This document shows, in pieces, positions 46,187-54,935 of a DNA stretch of 64,000 nt. The position numbers were made by a program, and so were the translations under genes. Origin of the DNA: Pseudomonadota bacterium (GTDB taxonomy: Bacteria; Pseudomonadota; Gammaproteobacteria; Burkholderiales; Methylophilaceae); NCBI GenBank assembly GCA_029556915.1, contig JAKQIT010000091.1, forward strand, positions 1-64,000, given 5' to 3'. The notes beneath the pieces are model-generated. The model was given only the letters and a program-made list of their open reading frames with translations. It was not told the origin of the DNA and ran no database searches. Every line of letters starts with the position of its first letter. Positions within the stretch are counted from its first letter, which is position 1.

Positions 46187-47113
46187 ATGGTCAACGGCAC
46201 TGACTTATCAGGGAAAATTGCCATAGATGCCAATGGGTTAAGCAGCCTGAAGCAGGCGGCAAAAGAAAACTCGCCTGAAGCCATCAAAGAAGTTGCTAAG
46301 CAATTTGAAGCCATTTTTATGAATATGATGCTTAAAAGTATGCGTGAGGCCTCTTCATCAGAAGATAACCCTTTTGACAATGAACAAAGCCGCACTTTTA
46401 CGGCAATGTTAGATCAGCAATTAAGCAGTAATTTGTCTTCAAAAGGCTTAGGCTTGGCGGAAGTATTAGCAAGACAACTCAGTAAAACTGATCACCTTAG
46501 CAACATGGCAACATCTGTTGATGACACTGACGCCAAATTAAGTTCTGATAAAAATTTGCCAACAAACACACATTCTAATTTATTCAACGCAAACCCTATT
46601 ATTAGCAATCCACTCGCAGTTGCAAGTAAGGTTGAGACCAATAAATCATCTGAGTCAAGCGTTGCGGCTTTTCAAGCCAAAATGGCAACACATGCACAAG
46701 AAGCTAGTCGTTCAACTGGGATTCCAGCAAACCTAATGTTAGGGCAAGCAGCATTAGAAAGTGGCTGGGGCAAACGCGAAATAAAAAGCTCTGATGGTAC
46801 CAATAGCCACAATCTTTTCGGTATTAAAGCAACCGGTAACTGGGATGGTAAAGTAGTAGAAACCATGACTACTGAATATATTAATGGCATTAAACAAAAG
46901 CGCATTGAAAAGTTTCGAGCCTACGACAGCTACGCTGATTCATTTAAAGACTTTGCGCAACTCATGCAAAATAACCCCCGCTATGAAAAAGTATTGTCAA
47001 ATGTGCACGATACGCAAGCTTATGCCAAAGCGATGCAACAGTCTGGCTATGCAACAGACCCACAATATGCCAGCAAGTTGGCTAATGTCATCGATAAAGT
47101 CTCATCTCTATGA
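46187..47113 (+). CDS. flgJ: Rod-cap and peptidoglycan hydrolase FlgJ
   Basis: 308 residues, two domains. The N-terminal rod-binding domain (AKQFEAIFMNMMLKSMREAS) and the C-terminal glucosaminidase domain (GIPANLMLGQAALESGWG, NLFGIKA, YDSYADSFKDFAQLM). It caps the rod and opens the wall for it. The dual-domain form is the usual beta/gammaproteobacterial one. Confidence 0.95.
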   Translation: MVNGTDLSGKIAIDANGLSSLKQAAKENSPEAIKEVAKQFEAIFMNMMLKSMREASSSEDNPFDNEQSRTFTAMLDQQLSSNLSSKGLGLAEVLARQLSKTDHLSNMATSVDDTDAKLSSDKNLPTNTHSNLFNANPIISNPLAVASKVETNKSSESSVAAFQAKMATHAQEASRSTGIPANLMLGQAALESGWGKREIKSSDGTNSHNLFGIKATGNWDGKVVETMTTEYINGIKQKRIEKFRAYDSYADSFKDFAQLMQNNPRYEKVLSNVHDTQAYAKAMQQSGYATDPQYASKLANVIDKVSSL

Positions 47114-47134
47114 AATGCAAATTTTTCTTACCGC

Positions 47135-47161
47135 TAAAGTTTATGGATTTAATGTCGTAAT
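47135..47161 (+). promoter_or_regulatory. Sigma28 (FliA) promoter for flgK-flgL
   Basis: TAAAGTTT (47135-47142), an 11-base spacer, then GTCGTAAT (47154-47161). The -35 is perfect; the -10 shows the same TAA-shifted variant seen upstream of cheY at 24498. It ends 32 bases before the flgK start. Confidence 0.75.
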
Positions 47162-47193
47162 GCACATTATGTAAGACTAAAAAAGGCAACATC

Positions 47194-49149
47194 ATGGCGA
47201 CCTCTAACATATTAAGCATAGGAAAAACGGCTCTCAATGCCGCACAAGTGGGTATTAGCACCACAGGGCATAACATTGCTAATGCATCTACAGTAGGCTA
47301 CTCAAGACAAGTAGTTGTGCAATCGGCAGCGTCTTCACAAAACTTTGGTTATGGATATGTTGGACAAGGTACTGAAGTAGCATCAGTATCTCGTGTTTAT
47401 AATGAGTTGCTGGCAAAACAAGCTGTGAACAGCCAATCTGTCAGTTCAGGGCTCGATACTTACGCTGCACAAATGACAACGATAGACAATATGCTGTCTA
47501 ATTCTGCTGCAGGGTTAAATCCAACTCTAAATGATTTTTTTGCCAGTGTAAAAAGTTTGGCGGCTAATCCTAATGACCCTAGCACACGCCAAACAATGTT
47601 ATCCAATGCACAATCTTTGGTTAATCGCTTTCATTCTACTAATAGTCGGTTAGATGAAATTAGAGAAGGTGTAAACACCCAGATATCTTCAAGTGTTGGT
47701 TTAGTGAACACTTATGCAAAAGAACTTGCAAATTTAAACGACACCATTGATAAAGCTATTAGCGCTACTGGCAATCAGCCCAATGACTTATTAGACCAAC
47801 GTGATCAATTAGTCACGGAATTAAGCAAGCTGGTTAAAACAACCGTTGTGCCTCAAGGCCAAGGCGGCTATAACATTTTTGTAGGTAATGGTTTACCACT
47901 AGTAGTTGGCACCACCAATTTTGCGCTTACCACAGCAGCCTCACCAACCGACCCTAGTCGCGTAGAAGTGGCTTATCAAAGTAACGGCAAAACATCTATA
48001 TTAAGCCCTGAAAGCCTACCAGGTGGCACTATTGGTGGTTTATTGCAGTTTAGAGCAGAATCTCTGGATACTATACAAAATAAAATTGGTCAAATTGCCG
48101 TGGCTTTGGGTGGCACCTTTAATGCGCAACACATGCAAGGCACAGATAAAAACGGCAACCCCGGCGGGGCGCTATTTTCAATCGCAGCGCCTATTGTTAA
48201 CAGCAATAGCAATAATACTGGCAATGCAGTAATCAGCAGTCAAATTGTGGACGCTAGTGCTGTGACCAGCAGTGATTACCGCTTACAGTATGATGGCACT
48301 AATTACAAAATTACCCGTTTATCAGATAAATCTGTGCAAACTTTCACAAGTCTGCCACAAACAGTCGATGGGCTAAGCTTTACACAAGTTTCAGGGACTA
48401 TCAATGCAAACGATGACTATTTGATTCGCCCTACATTAAATGCTGCAAATACCTTAAGCGTAGCGATTAGCGATGTCAATAAACTAGCTGTTGGTGGCCC
48501 GGCGGTTAGCGCCGCGGCAAGTTCGGGCAACACAGGTAGCGCAAATTTAAGCGCTTTAAGCGTTAATAGTAATTATGCAGCTAGCCCAATCGGCTCACCG
48601 CTGTCGTTCACTTACACTAGTGGCGTACCCGGCACATTTGCTATGGCACCCTCAACGCAAGCAGTAACAGTGAGCAATGGCGGCACAAGTACCACTTTTC
48701 CGCCTGGAACACCTATTACATACACTAGCGGTGCAACCATCTCAGTGGCAAATTTGAGTTTTGTTTTATCTGGTGCGCCCGCAAACGGCGACACCTTTAC
48801 CGTATCACCTAGTGCTACAAATTCACCGAGCGATAACCGAAATGGTTTATTACTCGCTAATCTTGAAAATGGTAATAATGTTTCCTTAGGTTCTTCACAA
48901 GGGAGTTACCACAATGCCTTTGCGCAAGTAGTGAGCAATGTCGGCAATAAAACGCGGGAGCTAAAAGTCACTGGTGCGGCAGAAGCCAAAGTGCTGGAGC
49001 AAGCTAACACAGCGATGCAATCAGAATCTGGCGTGAATTTAGATGAAGAAGCGGCAAATTTACTCAGGTATCAGCAAGCATATCAAGCGGCCGGAAAAAT
49101 GATGCAAATTGCCAGCCAATTATTTGATGTATTGCTGCAAATTGGCTAA
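47194..49149 (+). CDS. flgK: Hook-filament junction protein FlgK (HAP1)
   Basis: 651 residues, about 100 longer than the E. coli protein because of a Ser/Thr/Gly-rich insertion at ~430-570. The N-terminal GISTTGHNIANASTVGYSRQ and C-terminal GVNLDEEAANLLRYQQAYQAA helices are conserved. It joins hook and filament and is exported with FlgN. Confidence 0.95.
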   Translation: MATSNILSIGKTALNAAQVGISTTGHNIANASTVGYSRQVVVQSAASSQNFGYGYVGQGTEVASVSRVYNELLAKQAVNSQSVSSGLDTYAAQMTTIDNMLSNSAAGLNPTLNDFFASVKSLAANPNDPSTRQTMLSNAQSLVNRFHSTNSRLDEIREGVNTQISSSVGLVNTYAKELANLNDTIDKAISATGNQPNDLLDQRDQLVTELSKLVKTTVVPQGQGGYNIFVGNGLPLVVGTTNFALTTAASPTDPSRVEVAYQSNGKTSILSPESLPGGTIGGLLQFRAESLDTIQNKIGQIAVALGGTFNAQHMQGTDKNGNPGGALFSIAAPIVNSNSNNTGNAVISSQIVDASAVTSSDYRLQYDGTNYKITRLSDKSVQTFTSLPQTVDGLSFTQVSGTINANDDYLIRPTLNAANTLSVAISDVNKLAVGGPAVSAAASSGNTGSANLSALSVNSNYAASPIGSPLSFTYTSGVPGTFAMAPSTQAVTVSNGGTSTTFPPGTPITYTSGATISVANLSFVLSGAPANGDTFTVSPSATNSPSDNRNGLLLANLENGNNVSLGSSQGSYHNAFAQVVSNVGNKTRELKVTGAAEAKVLEQANTAMQSESGVNLDEEAANLLRYQQAYQAAGKMMQIASQLFDVLLQIG

Positions 49150-49184
49150 TTAAGCTGCTACACCATTTTATTTGAGGTTTTATT

Positions 49185-50102
49185 ATGCGCATTAGTACCA
49201 ATACCATTTACCAAACAGGTATATCAAAATTAAGCGATTTGCAAATCAATCAATCTAAATTGCAACAACAAATTGCGACGGGCAGACGCATTTTAAGTCC
49301 ATCAGATGACCCCATTGCTGCCGCAAGAGCATTAGAAGTATCGCACGAAAAAGAAGTCAATAAATCGTTTGCAGATACGCGCCAAACGGCAACATTAAAG
49401 CTCAACACTTTAGAGGCAAACTTAACCAGTGTTACTAATTTATTGGTTGCCACACAATCTACCCTTGTGGGCGCGGGTAATGGCAGCCTATCTAACAGTG
49501 AGCGTAAAATCTTTGCGACGGAGCTTAAAGGCTCACTAGAGGCTTTGATTGGGCTGGCAAATACGCAAGATGCTTCAGGCAACTATATTTATTCTGGCTT
49601 CAAATCAAGCACCCCCACTTACACAGCCACAGCAACGGGAGCAACCTACAATGGCGACGCTCAACAACAGTTATTGCAGGTGGATCCACAACGCCAAATG
49701 AGCGTGAATGTAACGGGAGACAGTTTATTTACTGGCGGTGCAAATGACGCATTTGCCACTTTAACTAATATTGTCAATCTGCTTAACACACCCATTACAA
49801 ACGCAGCCACCCAAACTAATTTCACAAACGGTTTAACTAGCGCTATCGGCAACATGCAGGCTGCGGTAGATAATGTGCTTAATGTACGCACTTCTATTGG
49901 TACAAAATTGAACGAATTAGAAGCCTTAGATGTAGCGGGCACAGATCGTGATTTACAATACCGTGCAGCGTTGTCTGACTTACAAGACTTAGATTACACC
50001 GCAGCGCTGTCTGATTTAGCAAAACTAGATACTATCTTGCAAGCGGCGCAGAAATCATTTGTAACCACCACTAGTTTATCGCTATTTAATTTCATGAATT
50101 AG
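49185..50102 (+). CDS. flgL: Hook-filament junction protein FlgL (HAP3)
   Basis: 305 residues: MRISTNTIYQTGISKLSDLQ, GRRILSPSDDPIAAARALEVS and a C-terminal flagellin-like helix (DLQDLDYTAALSDLAKLDTILQAAQ). Ribosome-binding site GAGG. Last gene of the flg series and followed by a strong terminator. Confidence 0.95.
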   Translation: MRISTNTIYQTGISKLSDLQINQSKLQQQIATGRRILSPSDDPIAAARALEVSHEKEVNKSFADTRQTATLKLNTLEANLTSVTNLLVATQSTLVGAGNGSLSNSERKIFATELKGSLEALIGLANTQDASGNYIYSGFKSSTPTYTATATGATYNGDAQQQLLQVDPQRQMSVNVTGDSLFTGGANDAFATLTNIVNLLNTPITNAATQTNFTNGLTSAIGNMQAAVDNVLNVRTSIGTKLNELEALDVAGTDRDLQYRAALSDLQDLDYTAALSDLAKLDTILQAAQKSFVTTTSLSLFNFMN

Positions 50103-50130
50103 TCAGCTAAGATAACTAAATTTGCTTATT

Positions 50131-50159
50131 AAAAATGCGTTTATTTAACGCATTTTTTT
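50131..50159 (+). terminator. Rho-independent terminator after flgL
   Basis: AAAATGCGTT (50132-50141) pairs perfectly with AACGCATTTT (50147-50156) around TATTT, running into a T-tract to 50159. It starts 29 bases after the flgL stop. Confidence 0.92.
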
Positions 50160-50169
50160 CGCCTAAATA

Positions 50170-50225
50170 CTCCCGAGATATTTTTATGCCTCTGCAAGCC
50201 GCATGGATACTGGCTTACAGAGCAT
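50170..50225 (-). repeat. Dispersed intergenic palindrome, copy 5
   Basis: ATGCCTCTGCAAGCC and GGCTTACAGAGCAT (50186-50225) flank GCATGGATACT. The tag is on the left as CTCCCGAGA (TCTCGGGAG on the minus strand), so orientation is reversed like copy 2. It lies between convergent flgL and fliR. Confidence 0.78.
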
Positions 50226-50308
50226 CTAGGATGAAGATGGGATAATTAAGCGATAAAATAAGCATTTTTCCTGCGCACTTTTAAGGCGCTTAAATCACGA
50301 GTTTAACC

Positions 50309-51085
50309 CTATGGATTAGCGCTAATTTCGGCCATGTGGCTAATGCCCAGTTCAATCAAATTTTCAATGGGCTTTAGCATGCCTGGTAAGGTGAGTAAAA
50401 TAATGAGCAAGCCTACGCTCAAGGTAATAGGAAAACCAATACCAAATAAATTCAGTTGTGGTGCGGTTCTCGTTAAAATGCCCAGCGCCATATTGGTGAG
50501 TAAAAGCGCAGCTACTGCGGGCAATGCTAACAGTAAACCTGTGCTAAAAATGGTTTCTGCCCAGTTGACGATTTTCATCGGGTCAATGCCAGGGCCATTT
50601 AAGGCGATAGGCATGCTAACAAAACTGTTGGCTACTGCGCTCACTATCATTAAATGCCCATCTAAACTTAAAAACACCATCATTGTCAGTAGCATTAAAA
50701 ACTGTGTAAGTGCAGTACTCTGCCCGCGTGTGTTTGGGTCAAAAAAGCTGGCAAAGCCTAAGCCCATCGTCATGCCTATCACCTGCCCTGCAATATCAAC
50801 CGCTGAAAATACCAGTTGCATGCTAAAACCTATAGCCAGACCAATAACTAGCTGCTCAGCTAAAATCAGCAAGCCGCTCATAGAAAAAATCTCAAATTGT
50901 GGTAATGGTGGCAAAGTTGGCATCACCACCAATGTAAGCATGATGGCAAAACCGAGCTTAACTTGATTTGGAATAACGCGGTTATTAAATATGGGCGCAG
51001 TCGCTATCACCCCTAGAATTCGTGTGAGTGGCCATAACAAGCCAATAATCCATGTTTGCAGAAGTTCGCTACTAATTGAAATCAT
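50309..51085 (-). CDS. fliR: Flagellar export gate protein FliR
   Basis: 258 residues with six hydrophobic helices: TWIIGLLWPLTRILGVIATAP at the N-terminus, IAGQVIGMTMGLGFASFFDP and GILTRTAPQLNLFGIGFPI are FliR signatures. With FliP and FliQ it forms the core export channel. Last gene of the fliLMNOPQR unit. Confidence 0.96.
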   Translation of the reverse strand: MISISSELLQTWIIGLLWPLTRILGVIATAPIFNNRVIPNQVKLGFAIMLTLVVMPTLPPLPQFEIFSMSGLLILAEQLVIGLAIGFSMQLVFSAVDIAGQVIGMTMGLGFASFFDPNTRGQSTALTQFLMLLTMMVFLSLDGHLMIVSAVANSFVSMPIALNGPGIDPMKIVNWAETIFSTGLLLALPAVAALLLTNMALGILTRTAPQLNLFGIGFPITLSVGLLIILLTLPGMLKPIENLIELGISHMAEISANP

Positions 51086-51117
51086 ATAAGCGTACGTTGC
51101 CTAATTTTAGAGACAAC

Positions 51118-51387
51118 TTAATTGGCCATAGCAGGAATACTGGTAATCACGCGGTGCATATAATCCACCAAAGTAGTGAGCATCCACGGGCCAGCCACCA
51201 CTAAAGATGCAAACACGCCAACCAATTTTGGAATAAATGATAAGGTTTGCTCATTAATTTGCGTGGCGGCTTGAAAAATACTCACCACCAAACCAATAAT
51301 CAACACGGTGAGCAATATCGGTGCAGCCACCAATAAGGTGATGCCCATTGCATCCATGCCTAAGCCCATCACGCTTTCTGGGGTCAT
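51118..51387 (-). CDS. fliQ: Flagellar export gate protein FliQ
   Basis: 89 residues, two membrane helices: MTPESVMGLGMDAMGITLLV and VSIFQAATQINEQTLSFIPKL are typical. Gaps of 32 bases on both sides. Confidence 0.96.
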   Translation of the reverse strand: MTPESVMGLGMDAMGITLLVAAPILLTVLIIGLVVSIFQAATQINEQTLSFIPKLVGVFASLVVAGPWMLTTLVDYMHRVITSIPAMAN

Positions 51388-51419
51388 GTTGTGTCCTTTA
51401 TATTATTTTTTACAAATTT

Positions 51420-52175
51420 TTAGAAAAAGCTTTGCACGAGCGAACCCATCAACAAGGCCCAACCATCCACCAAAACAAATAACATCAATTTGAACGGCAG
51501 CGCCACAATAGAAGGTGAAACCATCATCATCCCCATCGACATCAACACGCTAGCCACCACCATATCAATAATCAAAAATGGAATAAAAATCGCAAAGCCA
51601 ATTTGAAAAGCCGTTTTAAGCTCACTGGTCATAAAAGCGGGCACCAGCACTTTAAGTGGCACTTGCTCAGGAGACTCTAAACTTTCAATTTGTGCCATTT
51701 TTACAAACAAGGCTAAATCTGACTCGCGTGTTTGCTTAAGCATAAATTCTTTTAAGGGTTTGGAGCCTGATTCAATGGCTTGCTCAGTGGTAATTTTATT
51801 TTCAGATAATGGTTGGTAAGCATCGACATACACTTTATCAATCACCGGGCTCATGACAAAAAAGGTTAAAAATAGTGACAGACCTATCATGACTTGATTG
51901 GGCGGCGCAGATTGTGTGCCTAATGCTTGCCTTAGTAACGACAGCACAATGATGATGCGTGTAAACCCTGTCATCATCAACACCATGGCAGGAATAAACG
52001 TAAGCGAAGTGAGTAAAATGAGCGTTTGCAAGCTCAATGTGTAATTTTGCCCACCACCCGCAGCTGGTGCGGCATTCACCAAAGGCAAACCATTTTCAGC
52101 CAATCCAGTGACTGGCAGCAGCATTACGGCTAAAAAGATGAGCTTAACAATAGTTATTACATTACTTTTTTGCAT
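51420..52175 (-). CDS. fliP: Flagellar export gate protein FliP
   Basis: 251 residues. A cleavable signal peptide (ending near TGLAEN) and membrane helices with [35 protein letters not shown] and [21 protein letters not shown]. It overlaps the fliO end by 14 bases, so their translation is coupled. Confidence 0.97.
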   Translation of the reverse strand: MQKSNVITIVKLIFLAVMLLPVTGLAENGLPLVNAAPAAGGGQNYTLSLQTLILLTSLTFIPAMVLMMTGFTRIIIVLSLLRQALGTQSAPPNQVMIGLSLFLTFFVMSPVIDKVYVDAYQPLSENKITTEQAIESGSKPLKEFMLKQTRESDLALFVKMAQIESLESPEQVPLKVLVPAFMTSELKTAFQIGFAIFIPFLIIDMVVASVLMSMGMMMVSPSIVALPFKLMLFVLVDGWALLMGSLVQSFF

Positions 52176-52656
52176 TTGATTGCTCTAATATTTTATTTTT
52201 TGAGTTGGTTATCCACTGAGCAAAATGGGGCACAAAAGCTTTTGTCATGCCCTCTAAACCACCAGCGCTCGGTGCGTGCACTTGTTGTAAGGTGTTAGTA
52301 ATCGCATTGTTATCTTTTTCAAGGTCGGCAATACCATGCACCTGCCCTGCCGCTACGCCAACCACGAGCCAACGGCCAGCGACTTCAAGTACTACTACGC
52401 GCTCACGGGTACCAACACTGACTCCCCCCACCACTTTAATCACTGACTGTTGACCACTCACACCTGGCATCATGCGCTTTAGCAACCAAGTAATGCCAGC
52501 CATGACCAGTAATACCACCGTTAAGCCGAGTAACACTTTAAAAATACCACCAGTAGGTGAAGGCGCACTAACAGCCGTTGTAGCTGCATGTGCATACATT
52601 GGCATACTTGCTAGTGCAAGCAACGCCAACTTTGTATAAAAATTTTTAACCAACAT
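52162..52656 (-). CDS. fliO: Flagellar export assembly protein FliO
   Basis: 164 residues. Signal-like N-terminus, one membrane helix at ~38-60 ([21 protein letters not shown]), then a small cytoplasmic domain ([29 protein letters not shown]). It stabilises FliP during gate assembly. Confidence 0.92.
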   Translation of the reverse strand: MLVKNFYTKLALLALASMPMYAHAATTAVSAPSPTGGIFKVLLGLTVVLLVMAGITWLLKRMMPGVSGQQSVIKVVGGVSVGTRERVVVLEVAGRWLVVGVAAGQVHGIADLEKDNNAITNTLQQVHAPSAGGLEGMTKAFVPHFAQWITNSKNKILEQSNAKK

Positions 52657-52666
52657 AACGACCCAA

Positions 52667-53140
52667 TTAGCGATTGATTTTGCGAATACGCTCGGCTGGC
52701 GTAATGATGTCCGTCAGGCGAATGCCAAATTTATCATTCACCACCACCACTTCACCTTGTGCAATTAAACAGCCATTGACCAGTACATCCATGGGTTCGC
52801 CTGCCATGCCGTCAAGCTCAACAACGGAGCCTTGCGCAAGTTGCAATAAATTTTTGATAGCAATTTTGGTTCGGCCTAATTCAACGGTAAGCTGAACGGG
52901 AATATCTAAAATAAAATCAATATCGTTTTGCGTATCTTGCAGCTTATTTTTAGCAGAAAACTCAGTAAAAACTTGTGATTGATCTGCCTTATTTGCTTGT
53001 AAAGCAGAGGCCTGCTCGCTCATTGCCGCGTCCCAATCTTCCTCGGCAGTACCTTCTGCGGCAGATTGCTCTGCCATTGCCGCACCCCAATCATCTTCGG
53101 CAATTGCTTCTGCATTGGTTTCATCTGGGTTAGTCGCCAT
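52667..53140 (-). CDS. fliN: Flagellar motor switch protein FliN
   Basis: 157 residues from ATG 53140, which follows AAGGAGAG; a frame extension to 53158 is unlikely. The C-terminal SpoA domain is complete (LDIPVQLTVELGRTKIAIKNLL, GEPMDVLVNGCLIAQGEVVVV). The acidic N-terminal tail holds two copies of a D-W-x-A-A-M-x-E-Q motif (DDWGAAMAEQ and EDWDAAMSEQ). It forms the bottom of the C-ring and binds CheY-P. The start lies inside the end of fliM. Confidence 0.95.
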   Translation of the reverse strand: MATNPDETNAEAIAEDDWGAAMAEQSAAEGTAEEDWDAAMSEQASALQANKADQSQVFTEFSAKNKLQDTQNDIDFILDIPVQLTVELGRTKIAIKNLLQLAQGSVVELDGMAGEPMDVLVNGCLIAQGEVVVVNDKFGIRLTDIITPAERIRKINR

Positions 53141-54134
53141 AAGGCTCTCCTTTAACATATTCTGTTGAGTTTGATCTCAATAACTTTTCTACACGTAATG
53201 CGTATTGCCCATTAAATACGCCGTATTTACACAGCATAACGGGAATCCCATCGACATTTGCCTCTACGGCCTCATCAATTTGTAGTGGAATCACATCGCC
53301 CACTTTCATGTTCAGCACATCACCCAAACGCATATTGGTTTTTGCTAAATCAGCCACAATTTGCACTTCAGCCGCTTGTACTTGTTGCGTCATGAGTTTG
53401 ACCCAGCGCTTATCTACGCCTAGCACCTCACCTTGCAAGGGCGAAGCAAGCAAATCACGAATCGGTTCAATCATCGAGTATGGAATGCATAAATGCACTT
53501 CACCATTGGCTGGCCCAAGTTCGATATTAAACGTGACTTCCACCACCACTTCATTCGGTGTAGCAATATTGGCAAACTGGGTATTCATCTCTGAACGTAT
53601 GTATTCAAAGCGCACTGGGTAAACAGGCTCCCAAGATTTGGCGTAAGTATCAAACACAATGTTTAAAATGCGCTGAATAATACGTTGCTCGGTTTGGGTA
53701 AAATCGCGGCCCTCAATACGGGTATGAAAACGGCCATCACCGCCAAACATATTGTCCACCACCAAAAAAACCAATGTGGGGTCAAACACCATTAAAGCGG
53801 TTCCGCGCAACGGGTGGATATTGATTAGGTTAAGATTTGTTGGCACCACCAAATTACGAATAAACTCGCTATATTTGGTAATTTTGACTGGCCCGACAGA
53901 AACCTCTACTGCGCGGCGTAAAAAATTAAATAGTTCAATGCGCAAAAGCCGCGCAAAACGTTCATTAATAATTTCCAACGTCGGCATGCGGCCACGCACA
54001 ATGCGCTCTTGCGTGGCAAGATTATACGGCCGCACCTCACTGGCGTCTGCCGTGGATTGCGCCTCGTCATCATCGCCATCTACGCCTTTTAACAGCGCAT
54101 CGACTTCGTCTTGAGATAGAAATTTATCAGCCAC
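53130..54134 (-). CDS. fliM: Flagellar motor switch protein FliM
   Basis: 334 residues. The N-terminal CheY-P-binding peptide LSQDEVDALLKGV is at residues 5-17, followed by the CheC-like middle domain (FARLLRIELFNFLRRAVEVSVG) and a C-terminal SpoA domain (VGDVIPLQIDEAVEANVDGIP). It follows fliL by 15 bases. Confidence 0.97.
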   Translation of the reverse strand: MADKFLSQDEVDALLKGVDGDDDEAQSTADASEVRPYNLATQERIVRGRMPTLEIINERFARLLRIELFNFLRRAVEVSVGPVKITKYSEFIRNLVVPTNLNLINIHPLRGTALMVFDPTLVFLVVDNMFGGDGRFHTRIEGRDFTQTEQRIIQRILNIVFDTYAKSWEPVYPVRFEYIRSEMNTQFANIATPNEVVVEVTFNIELGPANGEVHLCIPYSMIEPIRDLLASPLQGEVLGVDKRWVKLMTQQVQAAEVQIVADLAKTNMRLGDVLNMKVGDVIPLQIDEAVEANVDGIPVMLCKYGVFNGQYALRVEKLLRSNSTEYVKGEPYGD

Positions 54135-54149
54135 AATACAATACTCAGG

Positions 54150-54641
54150 CTATTGAATCACAAATGAGGTAAAAAACACGCCTAAAATTTCTTGCGGCTT
54201 GCCTTTTTCGGTATAAGGCTTTTTGAGTTCAGTAATAATTTCTTCAGTTAATGCTTGCTTGCCTTCAGCACTAGAAATTTCAGCAGCTTGCTTGCTAGTA
54301 AGCAACATTAACAAACGACTACGAATTTGCGGCATTTGCGCTTTTAGCTTTTCGCCCTCTTCGGCTGACTTTACTTGCATCGTAATATCGAGCTGCAAAA
54401 ATCGCTCATCTGGGTCTGGCTGCAAATTCACCGTAAATGTTTCTAGTGGAATAAACACAGGTGCTGCTTCTACTTCTTCATGTTTAACTTCTTTTTTATG
54501 ATCAGCCTTTGCGCCCATAAAATACCAAGCTGCACCGCCACCACCCGCCAACAAAACAACCGCCGCGATAATAATTATCAGTTTCTTTTTTGAAGATTTT
54601 GCTGGGGCTTCTGCTTCAGCGGGTTTATTTTCTTGCGCCAT
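54150..54641 (-). CDS. fliL: Basal-body-associated protein FliL
   Basis: 163 residues: one membrane helix at ~20-42 (LIIIIAAVVLLAGGGGAAWYF) after a Lys/Ala-rich head, then a periplasmic domain with FTVNLQPDPDERFLQLDITMQV and the ending VFFTSFVIQ. FliL surrounds or stabilises the stator. First gene of fliLMNOPQR. A possible sigma28-like site upstream has a perfect -35 but a poor -10. Confidence 0.95.
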   Translation of the reverse strand: MAQENKPAEAEAPAKSSKKKLIIIIAAVVLLAGGGGAAWYFMGAKADHKKEVKHEEVEAAPVFIPLETFTVNLQPDPDERFLQLDITMQVKSAEEGEKLKAQMPQIRSRLLMLLTSKQAAEISSAEGKQALTEEIITELKKPYTEKGKPQEILGVFFTSFVIQ

Positions 54642-54684
54642 GTTGTTGCCTTTCTTCGTTCATAATTTTTACACGCCTATTATG

Positions 54685-54711
54685 AAAAAAAAAAGCGCCA
54701 CAACATGCGCT
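54685..54711 (-). terminator. Rho-independent terminator upstream of fliL
   Basis: AGCGC (54694-54698) pairs with GCGCT (54707-54711); the minus-strand stem runs directly into about ten T residues (54685-54694). It closes the tolC-to-GGDEF/EAL operon before fliL. Confidence 0.8.
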
Positions 54712-54812
54712 AATAAGAGGGGGAAAAAGGCGTTATATCTAAGTTTCTAGAGCTAAACTTTATAGATGTATCAACAAGAAAAAATAGCTAACATTTAAAC
54801 AACTTCTTTTTG

Positions 54813-54852
54813 ATGCTCTGTAAGCCCCGCCGTTACTGGCTTGCAGAGCGAT
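54813..54852 (+). repeat. Dispersed intergenic palindrome, copy 6
   Basis: ATGCTCTGTAAGCC and GGCTTGCAGAGC flank CCGCCGTTACT, with TTTTATCGTG on the right as a decayed tag. It lies in the 294-base gap between the GGDEF/EAL gene and fliL, upstream of the fliL terminator. Confidence 0.7.
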
Positions 54853-54935
54853 TATTTTTTATCGTGTCAATTCGGAAGCAATAATTGCGATTTTTAGTCG
54901 GATTATATTTAGCTAAAAATTGCATACTTTAATCA

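Noticed and set aside
54735-54790. Sigma28-like site upstream of fliL (TAAAGTTT on the minus strand)
   Set aside because: The -35 is perfect but the best -10 (TTAGATAT) needs a 12-base spacer and matches at only the GATA core, so it was not called.
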